Of a DNA stretch of 64,000 nucleotides, positions 47,091 through 57,660 are shown one piece after another. Origin of the DNA: Ascaphus truei (lineage: Eukaryota > Chordata > Amphibia > Anura > Ascaphidae); NCBI GenBank assembly GCA_036426205.1, contig CM071570.1:56499352-56563351 (forward strand), given 5' to 3'. Position 1 is the first letter of the stretch, and each line of letters starts with the position of its first letter. Below the pieces are notes generated by a model, which saw only the letters and a list, made by a program, of their open reading frames with translations, was not told the origin of the DNA and ran no database searches. The translations under genes were made by a program, and so were the position numbers.

Positions 47091-48825
47091 CAGTATAGCA
47101 CAAGAAGGAAATCTATGGCCATCTAGAGGTGAGTTTGATGGCAAACCTATAAACAAATACCCAATTTTACCCCCATTTAAACTCAAATGAGTTGAAAGAA
47201 TCTAATATGAATAGATCATTAAATACTGCAAAATAATATCAAAATAGTTTACGCCCCACAACATAATCATGTATGTCTAACGCATGTCTCAAAAGGATTA
47301 TAACTACATAAACTATTGCTATAAAGTTTATAAAAAATAATTTGCATATTAAGAATACATATGCAAGATACTTTTCTTATTGCTAAGAATGTTTGCTTTA
47401 TGTTTTTTAAATAATAAATAAAAAAGGTAAATGTTAAACAATTAATTTTCCCCCCCAAATTGAAATAGATGGAGCCCAGTCCCTAATGTATATTGTGCTC
47501 TCTCAATTCATAGATGACGTCAAATTAAATTACATATTTAATTAAACCTTTTTATATCAACATTATTAGAATAAATAAACATTAAGTATATATATTAATT
47601 ATTATTATTTAAAGTCTTTGTACTTAAAATTCAGCTTGCCTCTAATAGGTAGTCTAATAAATAATGTCTTTGGAGTCACTTCAAATATTTTTTCTATAAT
47701 TGTACAATAACGTTAACTTAAATGTAACAGTAATGTAACGAAGATAGCAGAGGAGCAAACAACAGTATCAAATACAACCAGGACCAGTACTAACATACTG
47801 AAATAACTAAAAAAATATGCTACATAAAATTGATTAGGACCAATTCTTTGATTTTACTTCCTGTGTTAACATCAAATATACTTTCTTTAGAAGCATATGT
47901 AGTTAAAGTGTTTCAAGACAAAATGATTGTCTGTTGGTCTCTAATCCTGCCGCCTATCAGCTTTTGGTAAATCAGAGACATACAGGATGTCAACATTGGA
48001 GAGATTAGAATTAAAATGTCCCAATTAAGTGGCATACTGTATATTTAGACTGAGATCCAGGATTCTAAAGGCTACGTTAAATAAAAGTTGATATTGCACC
48101 GTTACAATTTGGCGTTATACAAATAGAATTGCGGCAATAAATGTAACAATTACCTCTGTAATCACTAAGCGTTATTTATTCAGAAATGGGTTGCGATATT
48201 TATTCTCATTTGCATACACAGAAATTCTGTTTTCTCCTTTAAACTTGTGAATCGGCCACAGCTATTTCAACTATTTAATACTCTCTCTTTCAAAATGTCT
48301 CGCATGCCTGGGGGAGGTTCGATCTCTGAACTAGATTTTCTCTGTGAAATACAATCCCACAGTTTATTGAGTAGCATTTGAATACAGTAGCTAATTTTGT
48401 GAGATTTCTTCACTTGCATACAAAATTTGAATTGACATAGGTCAACATAGTATTCCCCTTCAAAACAGCGATCGAAGAGATGAAGGTAATCTGTTTGAAT
48501 CGGTAAAAAGTGAAAGGCCGACTGGATATCAGTTTTTGCCATAAGAGAGCCAGCACCACCAATGCAACAGCATTATCAAACGATGCATAACAAATGGAAG
48601 TTAGCTAAGAAGGAAGTCCATCCTTCACTGATGACCCATTAGGGAATTAGAGAAGTTGTGTTTAAAACTAAATGATCCTGGCACCTTCTTTAGCTCTAAC
48701 CCAAGCAGATAATACAAAGACCATAAATTAGTGGATGAGAAAACGGACCAGCCAGACAACCTGCTGCAACTTCTTTAATACGTTTTTCATTCACAAATAT
48801 TGTTGTACAAACAATTAGATTGTAT
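47091..48825. other. No gene recognised
   Basis: AT-rich. A 91-codon minus-strand open frame (48267-48542) has no recognisable domain. No repeat termini seen. Confidence 0.4.
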
Positions 48826-49035
48826 CGTATATCTTTATTTATATAGCGCCATTAATGTACATAGCGCTTCACAGTAGTAATCAACGGGGTAATCAAATAA
48901 ATAACAGATAATATAAATAACAGGTCATGGAAATAAGTGCTTCAGACATAAAAGTAACATTAAGGAAGAGGAGTCCCTGTTCCAAGCAGCTTACAATATA
49001 ATTGGTTGGTAGGAAGAACATACAGAGACAGTAGG
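48826..49035 (-). repeat. LINE/SINE 3' tail, reverse orientation
   Basis: On the minus strand it contains GGAACAGGGACTCCTC and TATATTGTAAGCTGCTTG, and ends AAGCGCTATGTACATTAATG, GCGCTATATAAATAAAGATA. It is a common vertebrate LINE/SINE tail; no coding part remains. Confidence 0.6.
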
Positions 49036-49074
49036 GGGGCATTCTTAATATTGCCTTAACACAGCAGTGCCCAA

Positions 49075-50558
49075 ACTGGGGGGCACAAGATTATTTAGGG
49101 GTGGTGCAGACTGCGTGCGGCGAAATCTGGGGGCGGGGAGAATTGTGCGCAGGCAGCCAAGCTCCGTGCTGCTGCTTCTCTGTGCTGTCTGCCTGCTGCG
49201 GGGGCGGGGCCTTCCCTTCACACAGACAAGCCCTCCTCCTCCTGTCTGTTACCCGCCCCAGTTTTTAGCAGCACAGAGGGCACTGGAGCAGGCTTAGTAC
49301 TCTCTCCCCCCCAGGTGAAAGTGTGTGTTGTGTCTGTGTGTGTTGAGATTGAGTACGTGTGCTGTGTGGGGGGTGTTGTCTGTGTTGGTTGCGATAGAGT
49401 GTGTTTTGTCTGTGATTGTGTGTGTTGTGTCTGTGGTGTGATTGTATGTTGTGTGTTGTGATTGAGTGTGTACTGTGTGTGTGTTGTGTTGGTTGTGATT
49501 GAGTGTGTGGGTGTTGGGATTGAGTGTGTGTGTGTTGTGTCTGTGTTGGTTGTGATTGTGTGTGTGTTGTGTCTGTGTTGGTTGTGATTATGTATGTTGT
49601 GTCTGTGTTGGTTGTGATTGTGTGCTGTGTGTTGTGTCTGTTTGTGTGTGGTGATTGTGTGTGTTTTGTGTGTGTGTGTGTGTTTGTTGTGCCTGTGTTG
49701 GTTGTGATATGAGTGTGTTGTGATTGAGTATGTGTGCAGTGTGTGTGGGTGTTGTCTGTGTTGGTTGTGATTGAGTATGTCTTGTCTGTGATTGTGTGTG
49801 TGTGTTGTGATTGAGTGTGTACGTTGTGTGTGTGGAGTGTGTGTTGTGATTGAGTGTGTGTGTGTGTTGATTGTGATGAAGTGTGTGCTGTGTTTGTTAG
49901 TGTTGTGATTGAGGGTGTGTGTGCTGTACGTGTTGGTTGTGATTGAGTGTGTGTGTGTTGTGATTGTGTGTGTTGTGTCTGTGTTGGTTGTGATTGAATA
50001 TGTGTTGTGTGTGTGTTGTGTCTGTGTTGTGTCTGTTGGTTGTCTGTGTGTGTGTTGTGATTGAGAGTGTGCGGGTGTTGTGATTGAGTGTTGTGTGCGT
50101 GTTGTGATTATGTGTGTGTTGGTTGTGATTGAGTGTGTGTTGTGTGTGTTGGTTGGGTGTTTTGTGATTGTGTGTGTGTTGTGATTGAATGTAGCAGTGC
50201 ACAAACTGGGGGGCGTCCCCCTTGAGGGGGCGCAAGATTATTTAGGGGGGGGCGTGTGCGACGAAACCTGGGTGTGTGGCCGACAGACTTCTCCGCTCAT
50301 GCTTGCAAAATGATGTGTTCATGCTTGGAGAGTTAGTGATGTCACCGCTCTCAGAGGCAGCGTGAACACAGCCTAATTTTGCAAGCTCGAGCTGTTGAAA
50401 TACGTAAGTATTTAGACATATTTGTATTTACATTGTATACCGTTTAATAAAGGTTTTTTTTTTTTTTTCATGTGATTTTGATGACATCAGGCAGGGGGGG
50501 CCCTTGAAATTTCATGGATAAAAAGGGAGGCTCGGTATTAAAAGTTTGCTCACCCCTG
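49075..50558 (+). mobile_element. hAT-like element with internal duplication and GT-rich minisatellite
   Basis: CAGTGCCCAAACTGGGGGGC (49075) recurs as CAGTGCACAAACTGGGGGGC at 50195. Each is followed by GCAAGATTATTTAGGGG. The inverted right end CAGGGGTGAGCAAACTTTTA is at 50558. Between the two left-end copies lies an 850-bp minisatellite built from GTGTTGGTTGTGATTGAGTG and TGTTGTGTCTGTG words (about 49318-50186). The ends are of the hAT type. No clean 8-bp target duplication was found, and the open frames (up to 328 codons, H/T/N-rich) are repeat translations. Confidence 0.55.
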
Positions 50559-50565
50559 CTAACTC

Positions 50566-50840
50566 TTCCCCAGTCCATAACGGGGCTGGAGGCATAGGTC
50601 TCTACCCCCTGAAGGAGGAACCTGGACTGACTAACTTTACATGCCTCCTCCCTAAGGGCACTAGGTCTGCACCATTATTGGCTGTACACAGACCTAGTTC
50701 CACCTCCACACCAGTCACTCAGAAAGGCTGCTGGAGGAGGGGAAAACCCAAGATGACAGTCTGTTATATTCGGCATCTATCAGGGCTTACATAACAGGGG
50801 GCAGTAGAATAGCGAACCCTACCATGGCTACACAGAAATA
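50566..50840 (-). repeat. LTR-like repeat, reverse orientation, copy 3
   Basis: This is the reverse complement of the segment at 1-330, with shared words TCTGAGTGAC, AGGTCTGTGT, ACAGCCAAT and TGCAGACCTAGTGCC. It is parallel to the copy at 31520-32060. The part with the poly(A) signal is not present in this copy, so it is truncated. Confidence 0.55.
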
Positions 50841-50889
50841 ATAAACTGAATTCAGCACAAACAGAATAGAGTAATGTGTCCATAAAAAT

Positions 50890-50984
50890 GAATACCAACA
50901 TCCTATACAAGGGTACTTTACTGTAATGTATAGGATATTTATATTAATGTACTGTACATACAGATTTATAGGATGTTGGTATTC
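50890..50984. repeat. Short inverted repeat
   Basis: GAATACCAACATCCTATA at 50890-50907 is matched exactly by its inverse TATAGGATGTTGGTATTC at 50967-50984. The 59-bp spacer is AT-rich and contains TAGGATATT and ACTGTACATACAG. Probably a tiny foldback MITE. Confidence 0.75.
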
Positions 50985-52627
50985 ACTTTATTATCCTATT
51001 TTGTTGAGTATAAATTGCATGTAAAGGGTATGCATACTATATTATTATAAACCGATGAAGGTTTGTTTGGACAGAAATATTATTTTTTCCCCCTGTAATC
51101 TCATTATGTATTATTTTCATTCTGATGTGTGCTCTGGATTACACAATAAATCTTTGATTTGTGCATGACTGTCTACACCTCCATGAGGCACCAACTGGTA
51201 ACTCATTTATGTTTTAGTTATGATTATTGCTAAATACATAATGTGTGGATTGCTGTGATGTATATTTTCCCCTTTCCTTGCTGCCATTTGGCATAAATAC
51301 GTACTTGTACATACTGATTTAAATACGTAAATGCTTAAAAAGGAAGCAAAATAAATAAATAAAACGCTCAGGTTACATGACCTGTATGATCAAATTCTCA
51401 CCATAATCCAGAACCATGGGACTTCACTTAGGCAAAACCAAAACCTGAATAGTTTTTAGAACCAAAACGTAATCAAGTACAAATCTGTAAAGGATCTTGC
51501 AATATTTGGAGTGTATACATTAATATAACAGGATGCATCAAATGACTTACCACTATCCATCATGTATCCCTAAAAACAACCTTAGCCCTGAGGTTGCATA
51601 CACCATCCTGGCTAACAATCTGCAGCAAATGTATTGTAAGAGCATATAATAATCTTTTTATATTTGCTGCAGTGGGAAGCAAATTAAAACCAAGGCCAGA
51701 AATGTTAATCAAACTGATTTATCCAAAAATATTTTACCATAGTTGAAAATCGTTTTTTTTTTCCTTATAGAATGTTGTTACAGACACAATAAATAGATAC
51801 AGTATGTATTAAAACACACATGATGTTTTAAATTATGGCGTTCTTAGAAAGTCTTAAATAATCATATTAGCCAACTCCCCCTATTTACAAGAAAGACTCG
51901 TAGCTCAATGCAAGTCCAGAGAAGATGAAGAGATATCCCACATTTTACTACCACAACAATACGGATGACAGCACTCCTCACCTTGGAATAGTTGATAACT
52001 GGGTGCACGCAGATCTGCTAACCACCACCCTAGTCAGCTCAAAATGAATCGATGAAAAATAATGATATCTGCAGCACTTCCCTGATGTTATTGGGATCCT
52101 CCCTGGGGTATAACTACAAAATTGCTGAACCCAACCTTTTATACTCATGGGGTGTGGACAACAACCCACCACAGTAACTGGGCAGATTAACTATTGCAAT
52201 ATGGTCACACCATGTCAGGTTACCGTTTCTAGCAACTTCAGGAAATAAGGTGTGGCTAATACTCACCTTTAAAAGGCAACATTATAGAAACAGTGTGGAT
52301 AGACAGAGGCCTACTGAGGAGTAACCCCTACACTGCCTGCAGCTACCAGGACTGACATGCAGTAATGTCTAACTTTAGTAAGTCACGGATAGGTATAGCA
52401 ACGTACATTACAAAACCATACCATTGCATTACATCATACAATCCACATGCCTGCCTAACGGCAGGAGGACAAGAGAGGGCACGCAATCCAATTCAAAAAT
52501 CCAATCATCATTATATCTATAGTATGTACAATACTGTATGTCTTTGTGCAATTCATAAGATTTATAACATTAAACCTTTACGTTAATATTACTTCCAACA
52601 TTTAATTTTTCTATCAATGACTATATG
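50985..52627. other. No gene recognised
   Basis: AT-rich sequence with no coding motif or repeat termini. Confidence 0.4.
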
Positions 52628-52635
52628 CTTTAGAA

Positions 52636-52975
52636 CAGGGGTGCGCAAAGTTACCTACATTCGCCCCTCTGTCTCCTCTCCCCTCCGGCTCGCGCCCCCT
52701 CCCTCCTGGCACGGCTCCGGCATCAAATGACGTTGTGGGGTCATGTGACGTCATGTTGCCATGACAACGTGACATCACGTGAACCCGCTGCATCATTTGA
52801 CGCCGGATTGCCATGGAGACATGTTGCTGGAAGGTAATTAAATGTTACAGAGACCTCACGCGATCCCCGGCATTTATTTTAAATGCATTCGGGGAAGTGC
52901 GATGCCTCTGTACCAGCCACGCCCCCCCCTCCCCAAAAATGTCAGAGGGCGCGCCCCCCACTTTGTACACCCCTG
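52636..52975 (+). mobile_element. hAT-like MITE with 8-bp target duplication
   Basis: The left end is CAGGGGTGCGCAAAGTT. The inverted right end is CAGGGGTGTACAAAGTGG. Flanking octamers CTTTAGAA (52628-52635) and ATTTAGAA (52976-52983) match at seven of eight positions, diagnostic of the hAT superfamily. The interior is a foldback around CATGTTGCCATGACAACGTG and has no coding capacity. This is the best-preserved of three related copies (2981, 25763). Confidence 0.88.
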
Positions 52976-53057
52976 ATTTAGAATATCTGGTGGTTGCAGA
53001 AAACATTCAAAGGAAGGATTTGAATGTAGATTATACCTTTGTAAAATAGAATGATAA

Positions 53058-53184
53058 GGACTTATTTTGAAAGTTGTAATAGCGCTGATCCGTGGCTATT
53101 GCACAGAGAACCCTAATGAAGTCAATAAGGCTTTCAGTGCAGTATCGCCAGATTGGTGCTATTATAGTTTACAGTATAAGCCCT
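53058..53184. mobile_element. Small foldback MITE
   Basis: The left end GGACTTATTTTGAAAG and the inverted right end AGGGCTTATACTGTAAAC are related to the ends of the element at 53794. About 127 bp, non-coding. Confidence 0.5.
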
Positions 53185-53187
53185 ATA

Positions 53188-53312
53188 GGGACATATTTAC
53201 TAAGCAGTGATATACAATGGTATCTAGTGGTCCATTCAGTGAATAGTTCATAAGGTGTCATCCAGCACTAAAAGACATCTAATGGCACAACACGGCTTAG
53301 TAAATATAGGCC
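53188..53312. mobile_element. Small foldback MITE
   Basis: GGGACATATTTACTAAGC at the left pairs with the inverted right end GGCCTATATTTACTAAGCC. It is 125 bp long, has no coding capacity, and lies almost directly against the previous MITE. Confidence 0.65.
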
Positions 53313-53790
53313 ATTGTGTTACAAAATGTGCTACAACACTAATGATGAAATACAAAATAAAATCTAAAATACATTTGTGATGTTCTTTCTGTGAAGTTCG
53401 CATTCTGCCATCTTGGATTAATGATTTCATTTGTGACACTGGATTCCTTAGTAATCCTTATGATTAATACAGTGCTTCTTTTGGTTAGACCTGTCTATTC
53501 CATAATGGTATTTTAGATGCCAGCTGAGAAGAAAAAAGCAGGTTCGTGGCAAAGCACAAGACAGATAGATTAAATAAGAAAGCTCAATGCAATAAATGTT
53601 TAATAAATAACATTGAAAATCCACAGTGGCTAGATCTTGACTGTTAAGAAGAAAATACAGCTATCTAAATAACTTTGTTAGATATATTATTTTGTGTATT
53701 CATAATGTATTTATTTAATTTTATGGCTAAATTAGAAAAGGGGTTATACTGTAGTCTGCATTTAAATAACCTCTAAACTTTACTAAAGTC
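53313..53790. other. No gene recognised
   Basis: AT-rich sequence without recognisable structure. Confidence 0.35.
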
Positions 53791-53793
53791 TAT

Positions 53794-53884
53794 GGGACTT
53801 ATTCTGTAAACGCCGTTCAAGCCAATGGGGCTTTCCATGCAGATCGCTCAGCGCATCGCTAACTGAGTTTACAGAATAAGCCCC
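53794..53884. mobile_element. 91-bp Harbinger-like MITE
   Basis: GGGACTTATTCTGTAAACG and the inverted right end GGGGCTTATTCTGTAAACTC form the termini. TAT flanks both sides (53791-53793, 53885-53887). The centre is CAGATCGCTCAGCGCATCGC. Confidence 0.75.
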
Positions 53885-53887
53885 TAT

Positions 53888-54345
53888 GTCTCGGCGTTAA
53901 CAGTGGCTCTTGAGCTTAACACCTTGTATATATTATTTGCTGGTGGTTCCCATTTTAGGAGTAAATAATTTGCTTTTTAATCCAATATTTCTGACTGAAG
54001 TTTTTTTTAAACTAGAGAGTTAAAACATAAAAGGAGGATTTAAATAGAGGCGTCACTCTTCAGAGCACAGGGTAAATACAGTAGGTTACATTTTTCTTCT
54101 GTCACCTTAGGATATTCTTCCTTTGAGAATCTGATATGTATTAAATGCACTCATGAATACTCAATATTCTATTTAATTAACTTTGTATTATTACTGGTAC
54201 ATAGCGTTGTTTCTCAAATTAAATTCAACTTCTTTTTTGGGGCATATTTTATATTCTGAGCATTTGTCACATGTACTAAATACATGTAAACGTTACATTA
54301 GTGAACTCATTAATTTACAATTAGTAAATGAAATCAAATAGTAAT
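53888..54345. other. No gene recognised
   Basis: AT-rich sequence without recognisable structure. Confidence 0.35.
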
Positions 54346-54349
54346 ATCA

Positions 54350-54951
54350 GAGGGCGCATGCGTAGCACTGATCAAGGTGGCTGCTTAAGACAAGCTCTGT
54401 GCCTTCACACCATAAGCAGGAAGCTACGGACCTCAAAAAGCCCTGCGCAAAGCCCATCACGGAACAAGGAGGCACCGGAATGACTCCGTTATGCCACAAA
54501 ATCAGACAAAACTGCAAAGGGGGAAGGTGTCCCCCGCCCGAACAAACAATGGCGGATCACTGTGTGCCATAACAGTTCCAGCTCTGATTCCGAATGCTAG
54601 ATTGCAGACCCAACTCGAGGAGGGACATGAAAGAATGGATGCAGGATATCAAGCACATAATACAAGAGGAAATGCAAAAAGCAGTGAGGAAATTTAAATC
54701 TGAAATTGCAGCCATCTCAGAAAGGACCATCAACCTAGAGACCAGGCTGGTGGATATCTTTGAGAAACAGAGATATCATGAATGAGGTGAGGTCCCTAAA
54801 ACAGCAAGTCCAGTCACTGAAAGAAGGGCACGAAGAAGCTGAAAATCGCTTGCCGCAGCACAACATCAGGTATCCCAGAGACAGTGTCCCCAGAACAACT
54901 GAGGCCTTACATGCTACGACTCATGCGAACCCTGATACCAGAAAAAGCTGA
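54350..54951 (+). pseudogene. L1-like LINE: 5' leader and ORF1 relic
   Basis: A GC-richer leader (GGGCGCATGCGTAGCACTG) precedes an ORF1 readable in two or three frames from the ATG at 54491. It contains a coiled-coil part (LEGRT-like heptads with SERTINLETRLVDI and VRSLKQQVQSLKE). The RRM entry segment follows, in which EEAENRL and the HNIR motif correspond to the 'RRNNIRI' start of L1 ORF1 proteins. ORF1 proteins of L1 elements are RNA-binding trimers. Frame changes near 54590 and 54785 and the stop before 54952 make it non-functional. Confidence 0.7.
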
Positions 54952-55099
54952 ACTGGACAGAGTTTACTTGGCACACCACAAGAAAGATTCTATTTGAGGT
55001 GTCAAGCCTTCAGATATTTAATGACATTGCCCCTGTAACTCTGGCCCGAAGGAGTATCTTAAGTATATTACGTCAATCTTGTGAAAGCATGAAATAAAA

Positions 55100-55745
55100 T
55101 ACAGGTGGGGCTTCCCATTCACAATAATAAAGAAGCCAGTATGAGAAGTGTTGGCGAGTGCCCCTGCTTCCTGAGACAACCCAAAACGAACATCGCGATC
55201 AATCCTTGCATTATAAGACTTTATTCCTTTAAGCTACACTGCCATAACACAGACAAATATAGCAGATTAATAATAGTGGTGGATAAACAAAGCACAGTAG
55301 ACATTACTTTAGCATGTGCCTATGCACCTAATGAGAACCAGAAACCATTCTATCAACAGAGCTTTATCATAATTATGAATCATAAATTGGGGCGGCTCAT
55401 CATACTGTAGGAGGGAATTTTAACTCTGTACTTAATCAGAGACGAGATAAATTAAGCACCTGAATAAACAGGGGGCCAACACAGGAAAGCAATTATAACA
55501 TTAATGAAACAACTAAAAGACCACCATTTGGAAGATGCCTGGAGGACAATCAATCCCACTACTAGAAGTTATTCCTTCTACTCCTCGCCGCACCAAAATT
55601 TTTCAAGAATAGACTTTATATTTGGTAGTCTAGACCTGATCACCACTATCCCAGAAGTAAAAATTGACAACAGTACATGGTTAGATCACGCACCTGTGAT
55701 ACTTAAAATCTCTAGAATAAAGCAGAGAACTTCAGGGACCCAATG
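55100..55745 (+). pseudogene. L1-like LINE: ORF2 endonuclease relic
   Basis: The frame at 55105-55410 carries the mid part of an apurinic-type endonuclease (IAINPCIIRL, ITLACAYAPNENQ). A frame change brings the GGNFNSVLNQRRDK block (about 55411-55455). The last part (55504-55745) has SYSFYSSP, SRIDFIFGS and LDHAPVIL. The final motif corresponds to the catalytic SDHxP, with the serine replaced by leucine. The reverse transcriptase that should follow is absent: Penelope-like sequence starts within about 30 bp, so the LINE was cut or overwritten here. Confidence 0.8.
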
Positions 55746-55759
55746 ACACTTAAATGACA

Positions 55760-56815
55760 GGATAAACCTGTCCAATAATAAAGCGTTTTTTAAATCGGTC
55801 GATACGAACAATTTTATTTTGAAAACAAGCTGTCATCACCCACAATGGGTTGATAATATTCCTTTTGGCCAGTTTAGGAGGCTCAAAAAGGAACTGCACC
55901 AACAATACAGAATTTGAATTTGTTTTTTAAAACAGAGATTTTTAGATCAGGATTATAATACTGGCAAATTGGAGGAAAATGGAATAAAACACAAACAATG
56001 GATACACAAGATCTGATTAAAGTCAAAATGAAATCAACGGCAGAGAAAGATAAAAAGAATTTTGAATGGACATTTTTAACTAATTTTAATAGGGACGCCA
56101 TGAAGATAAAACAAATAGTGAGAAAACACTGGCACATTGTCAAAAACGATCCAATTTTAAGAAACCATGTTCCAGAAATGCCAGGAGTTATATTCAGGAA
56201 ATCAAGGAACATAAAAAAACAATTGGCACCTAGCGCCCTAGTGAGTGACGACAAAAAGAGGGATAACTGTCCGAATTCAATTAAAGGCTTCTTTGGGTGT
56301 TTTTTGTGCAAAGCATGTAGATATGTCAGCTGATAAAAACGAATTTAAATCTAAGAATACAGGTGATACTGTACTTTCAAGATAAATAGCCATATAACAT
56401 GTCTAACAGACTACATTATCTACTTATTGGAGTGCCCTTGTGGCCTCCAATGTGTAGGAAAAACCACAAGGCCTCTGAAAGTAAGAATACTAGAGCATTT
56501 AAGCAATATAAAGCGAAAAGTAGCAACCCAGAGTTTATGTAGACACTTTGAATTACGTCACCATGCAGATGCTGCTAGCCTGATATATCAAGGGATAGAA
56601 TATGTAAAGAAGCACTGGAGATGCGGCAATAGAGACACGGATCTAACAAAAAAAAGAGAAATATTGGATACATGAACTAAAGACTCCCATCCCGAAGGGA
56701 TTAAATGCAGATATAGAGCTGGGGGTGTTTTTGACATGATTCACTCCCAATATCCGCTATGATATTATACCTAACACTGTTTATCCCTGTCTCTATGTCT
56801 CACTGGCTTGTCTAT
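55760..56815 (+). pseudogene. Penelope-like element: C-terminal RT, linker and GIY-YIG endonuclease
   Basis: Blocks in order: the RT C-terminal motif HHPQWVDNIPFGQFRRLKK (from 55831), RFLDQDYNTGKLEE (about 55928), and FEWTFLTNF...IVRKHWHIVKNDP (56060-56160). Then comes the cysteine linker GFFGCFLCKACRYVS (56288-56332). The GIY-YIG-type endonuclease follows, with YLLECPCGLQCVGKTTRPLK (56421-56480) and VRILEHLSNI. This domain order is specific to Penelope-like retroelements of the endonuclease-bearing kind. Stops at 55915-55917 and 56333-56335, plus frame changes, show that it is dead. The 5' part is missing. The 3' part is interrupted at 56819 by the LTR element and seems to continue at 60555. 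Confidence 0.85.
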
Positions 56816-56819
56816 CCAT

Positions 56820-57590
56820 TGTGATGCCAACATCACATTGCAGGCTCTTTTATCCCAAATGAGGCAGGAAACGCTGTATGTCTTTATACTTGGGGTTTAT
56901 TTACAGGGATAAATAATATGAATAGGCCCACCGTCCTTTTAAGAAAAACCAAATAATAAAATCAAATTATTTATTTATTTTATTTATAAAATATTTTACC
57001 AGGAAGTAATACATTGAGAGTTACCTCTCGTTTTCAAGTATGTCCTGGGCATCCTATTTCCATTAGGAAAGCTAACTGACTTCTCAGGCCCTTACTATCA
57101 GGGCTGCCAGCTAAGCCAGTTGTCAGCCCAAAACATGCCCTAGCATAAGCAATAAGGTAACAGCAGTCTTAGTAAACGATAGAAAGGGTTGTGCTTATCT
57201 TAGTCCATCTGGTGATGTCTCTGCTTCAGCACAGTATCGTCCTTCCTTCTTCTCTTTGGGATTCCACCCCATGGGAGCTCAGGGAAACTCCTGTGTTCCT
57301 CTGTAACTAGCCGTCACTGCTTCAGCACAGCTACTCTCAGCAGTGTCTCTCAGACTTCTTTAGCCAGCTCCTGGTAGCTGGGGAGCTCCTATATCTCCCC
57401 CCCCCCTTCTCTGGGGAAAACTGTCTCTCTGTGCCTTGCAGCTTCCAGCCTTTTAAAGCACTTCCTGGCTATTCAGAACAGGTTGATTAGCTTCATTAGT
57501 TATCACCAAGGAGGATTAAATTAACTCTTTGTGATGAAAAAGTCCAATAACTGCCCCATTCAGCCCCTAGAGGACAGCGATGGCACCACA
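56820..57590 (-). repeat. 3' LTR (771 bp) of the coiled-coil LTR element
   Basis: It runs from TGTGGTGCCATCGCTGTCC (57590 downward) to GGCATCACA (56820). A TATA-like TTTAAAAGG lies at 57449-57458 and a poly(A) signal AATAAA at 56896-56901, both on the minus strand. It contains an insertion of repeat A (56966-57060), so the LTR proper is somewhat shorter. Confidence 0.75.
56966..57060 (+). repeat. Interspersed repeat A, copy inside the 3' LTR
   Basis: It reads TTTATTTATAAAATA, TTTTACCAGGAAGTAATAC, ATTGAGAGTTACCTCTC and TTTTCAAGTATGTCCTGGG. Same orientation as all other copies in the window. Confidence 0.85.
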
Positions 57591-57660
57591 TATCCCTCAC
57601 CCCAGCGAAACATTATCCTGTGAGCGGCCTGTGCACTATTCCTGTGCACCCACCTCTTTG

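Noticed and set aside
49218..50235. 328-codon frame rich in His, Thr and Asn.
   Set aside because: It is a translation of the GT-rich minisatellite, with no domain and with frame overlap on both strands.
57098..57112. CAGGGCTGCCAGCTA considered as a hAT-type MITE start.
   Set aside because: It lies within the 3' LTR, has no partner end, and such short words are common.
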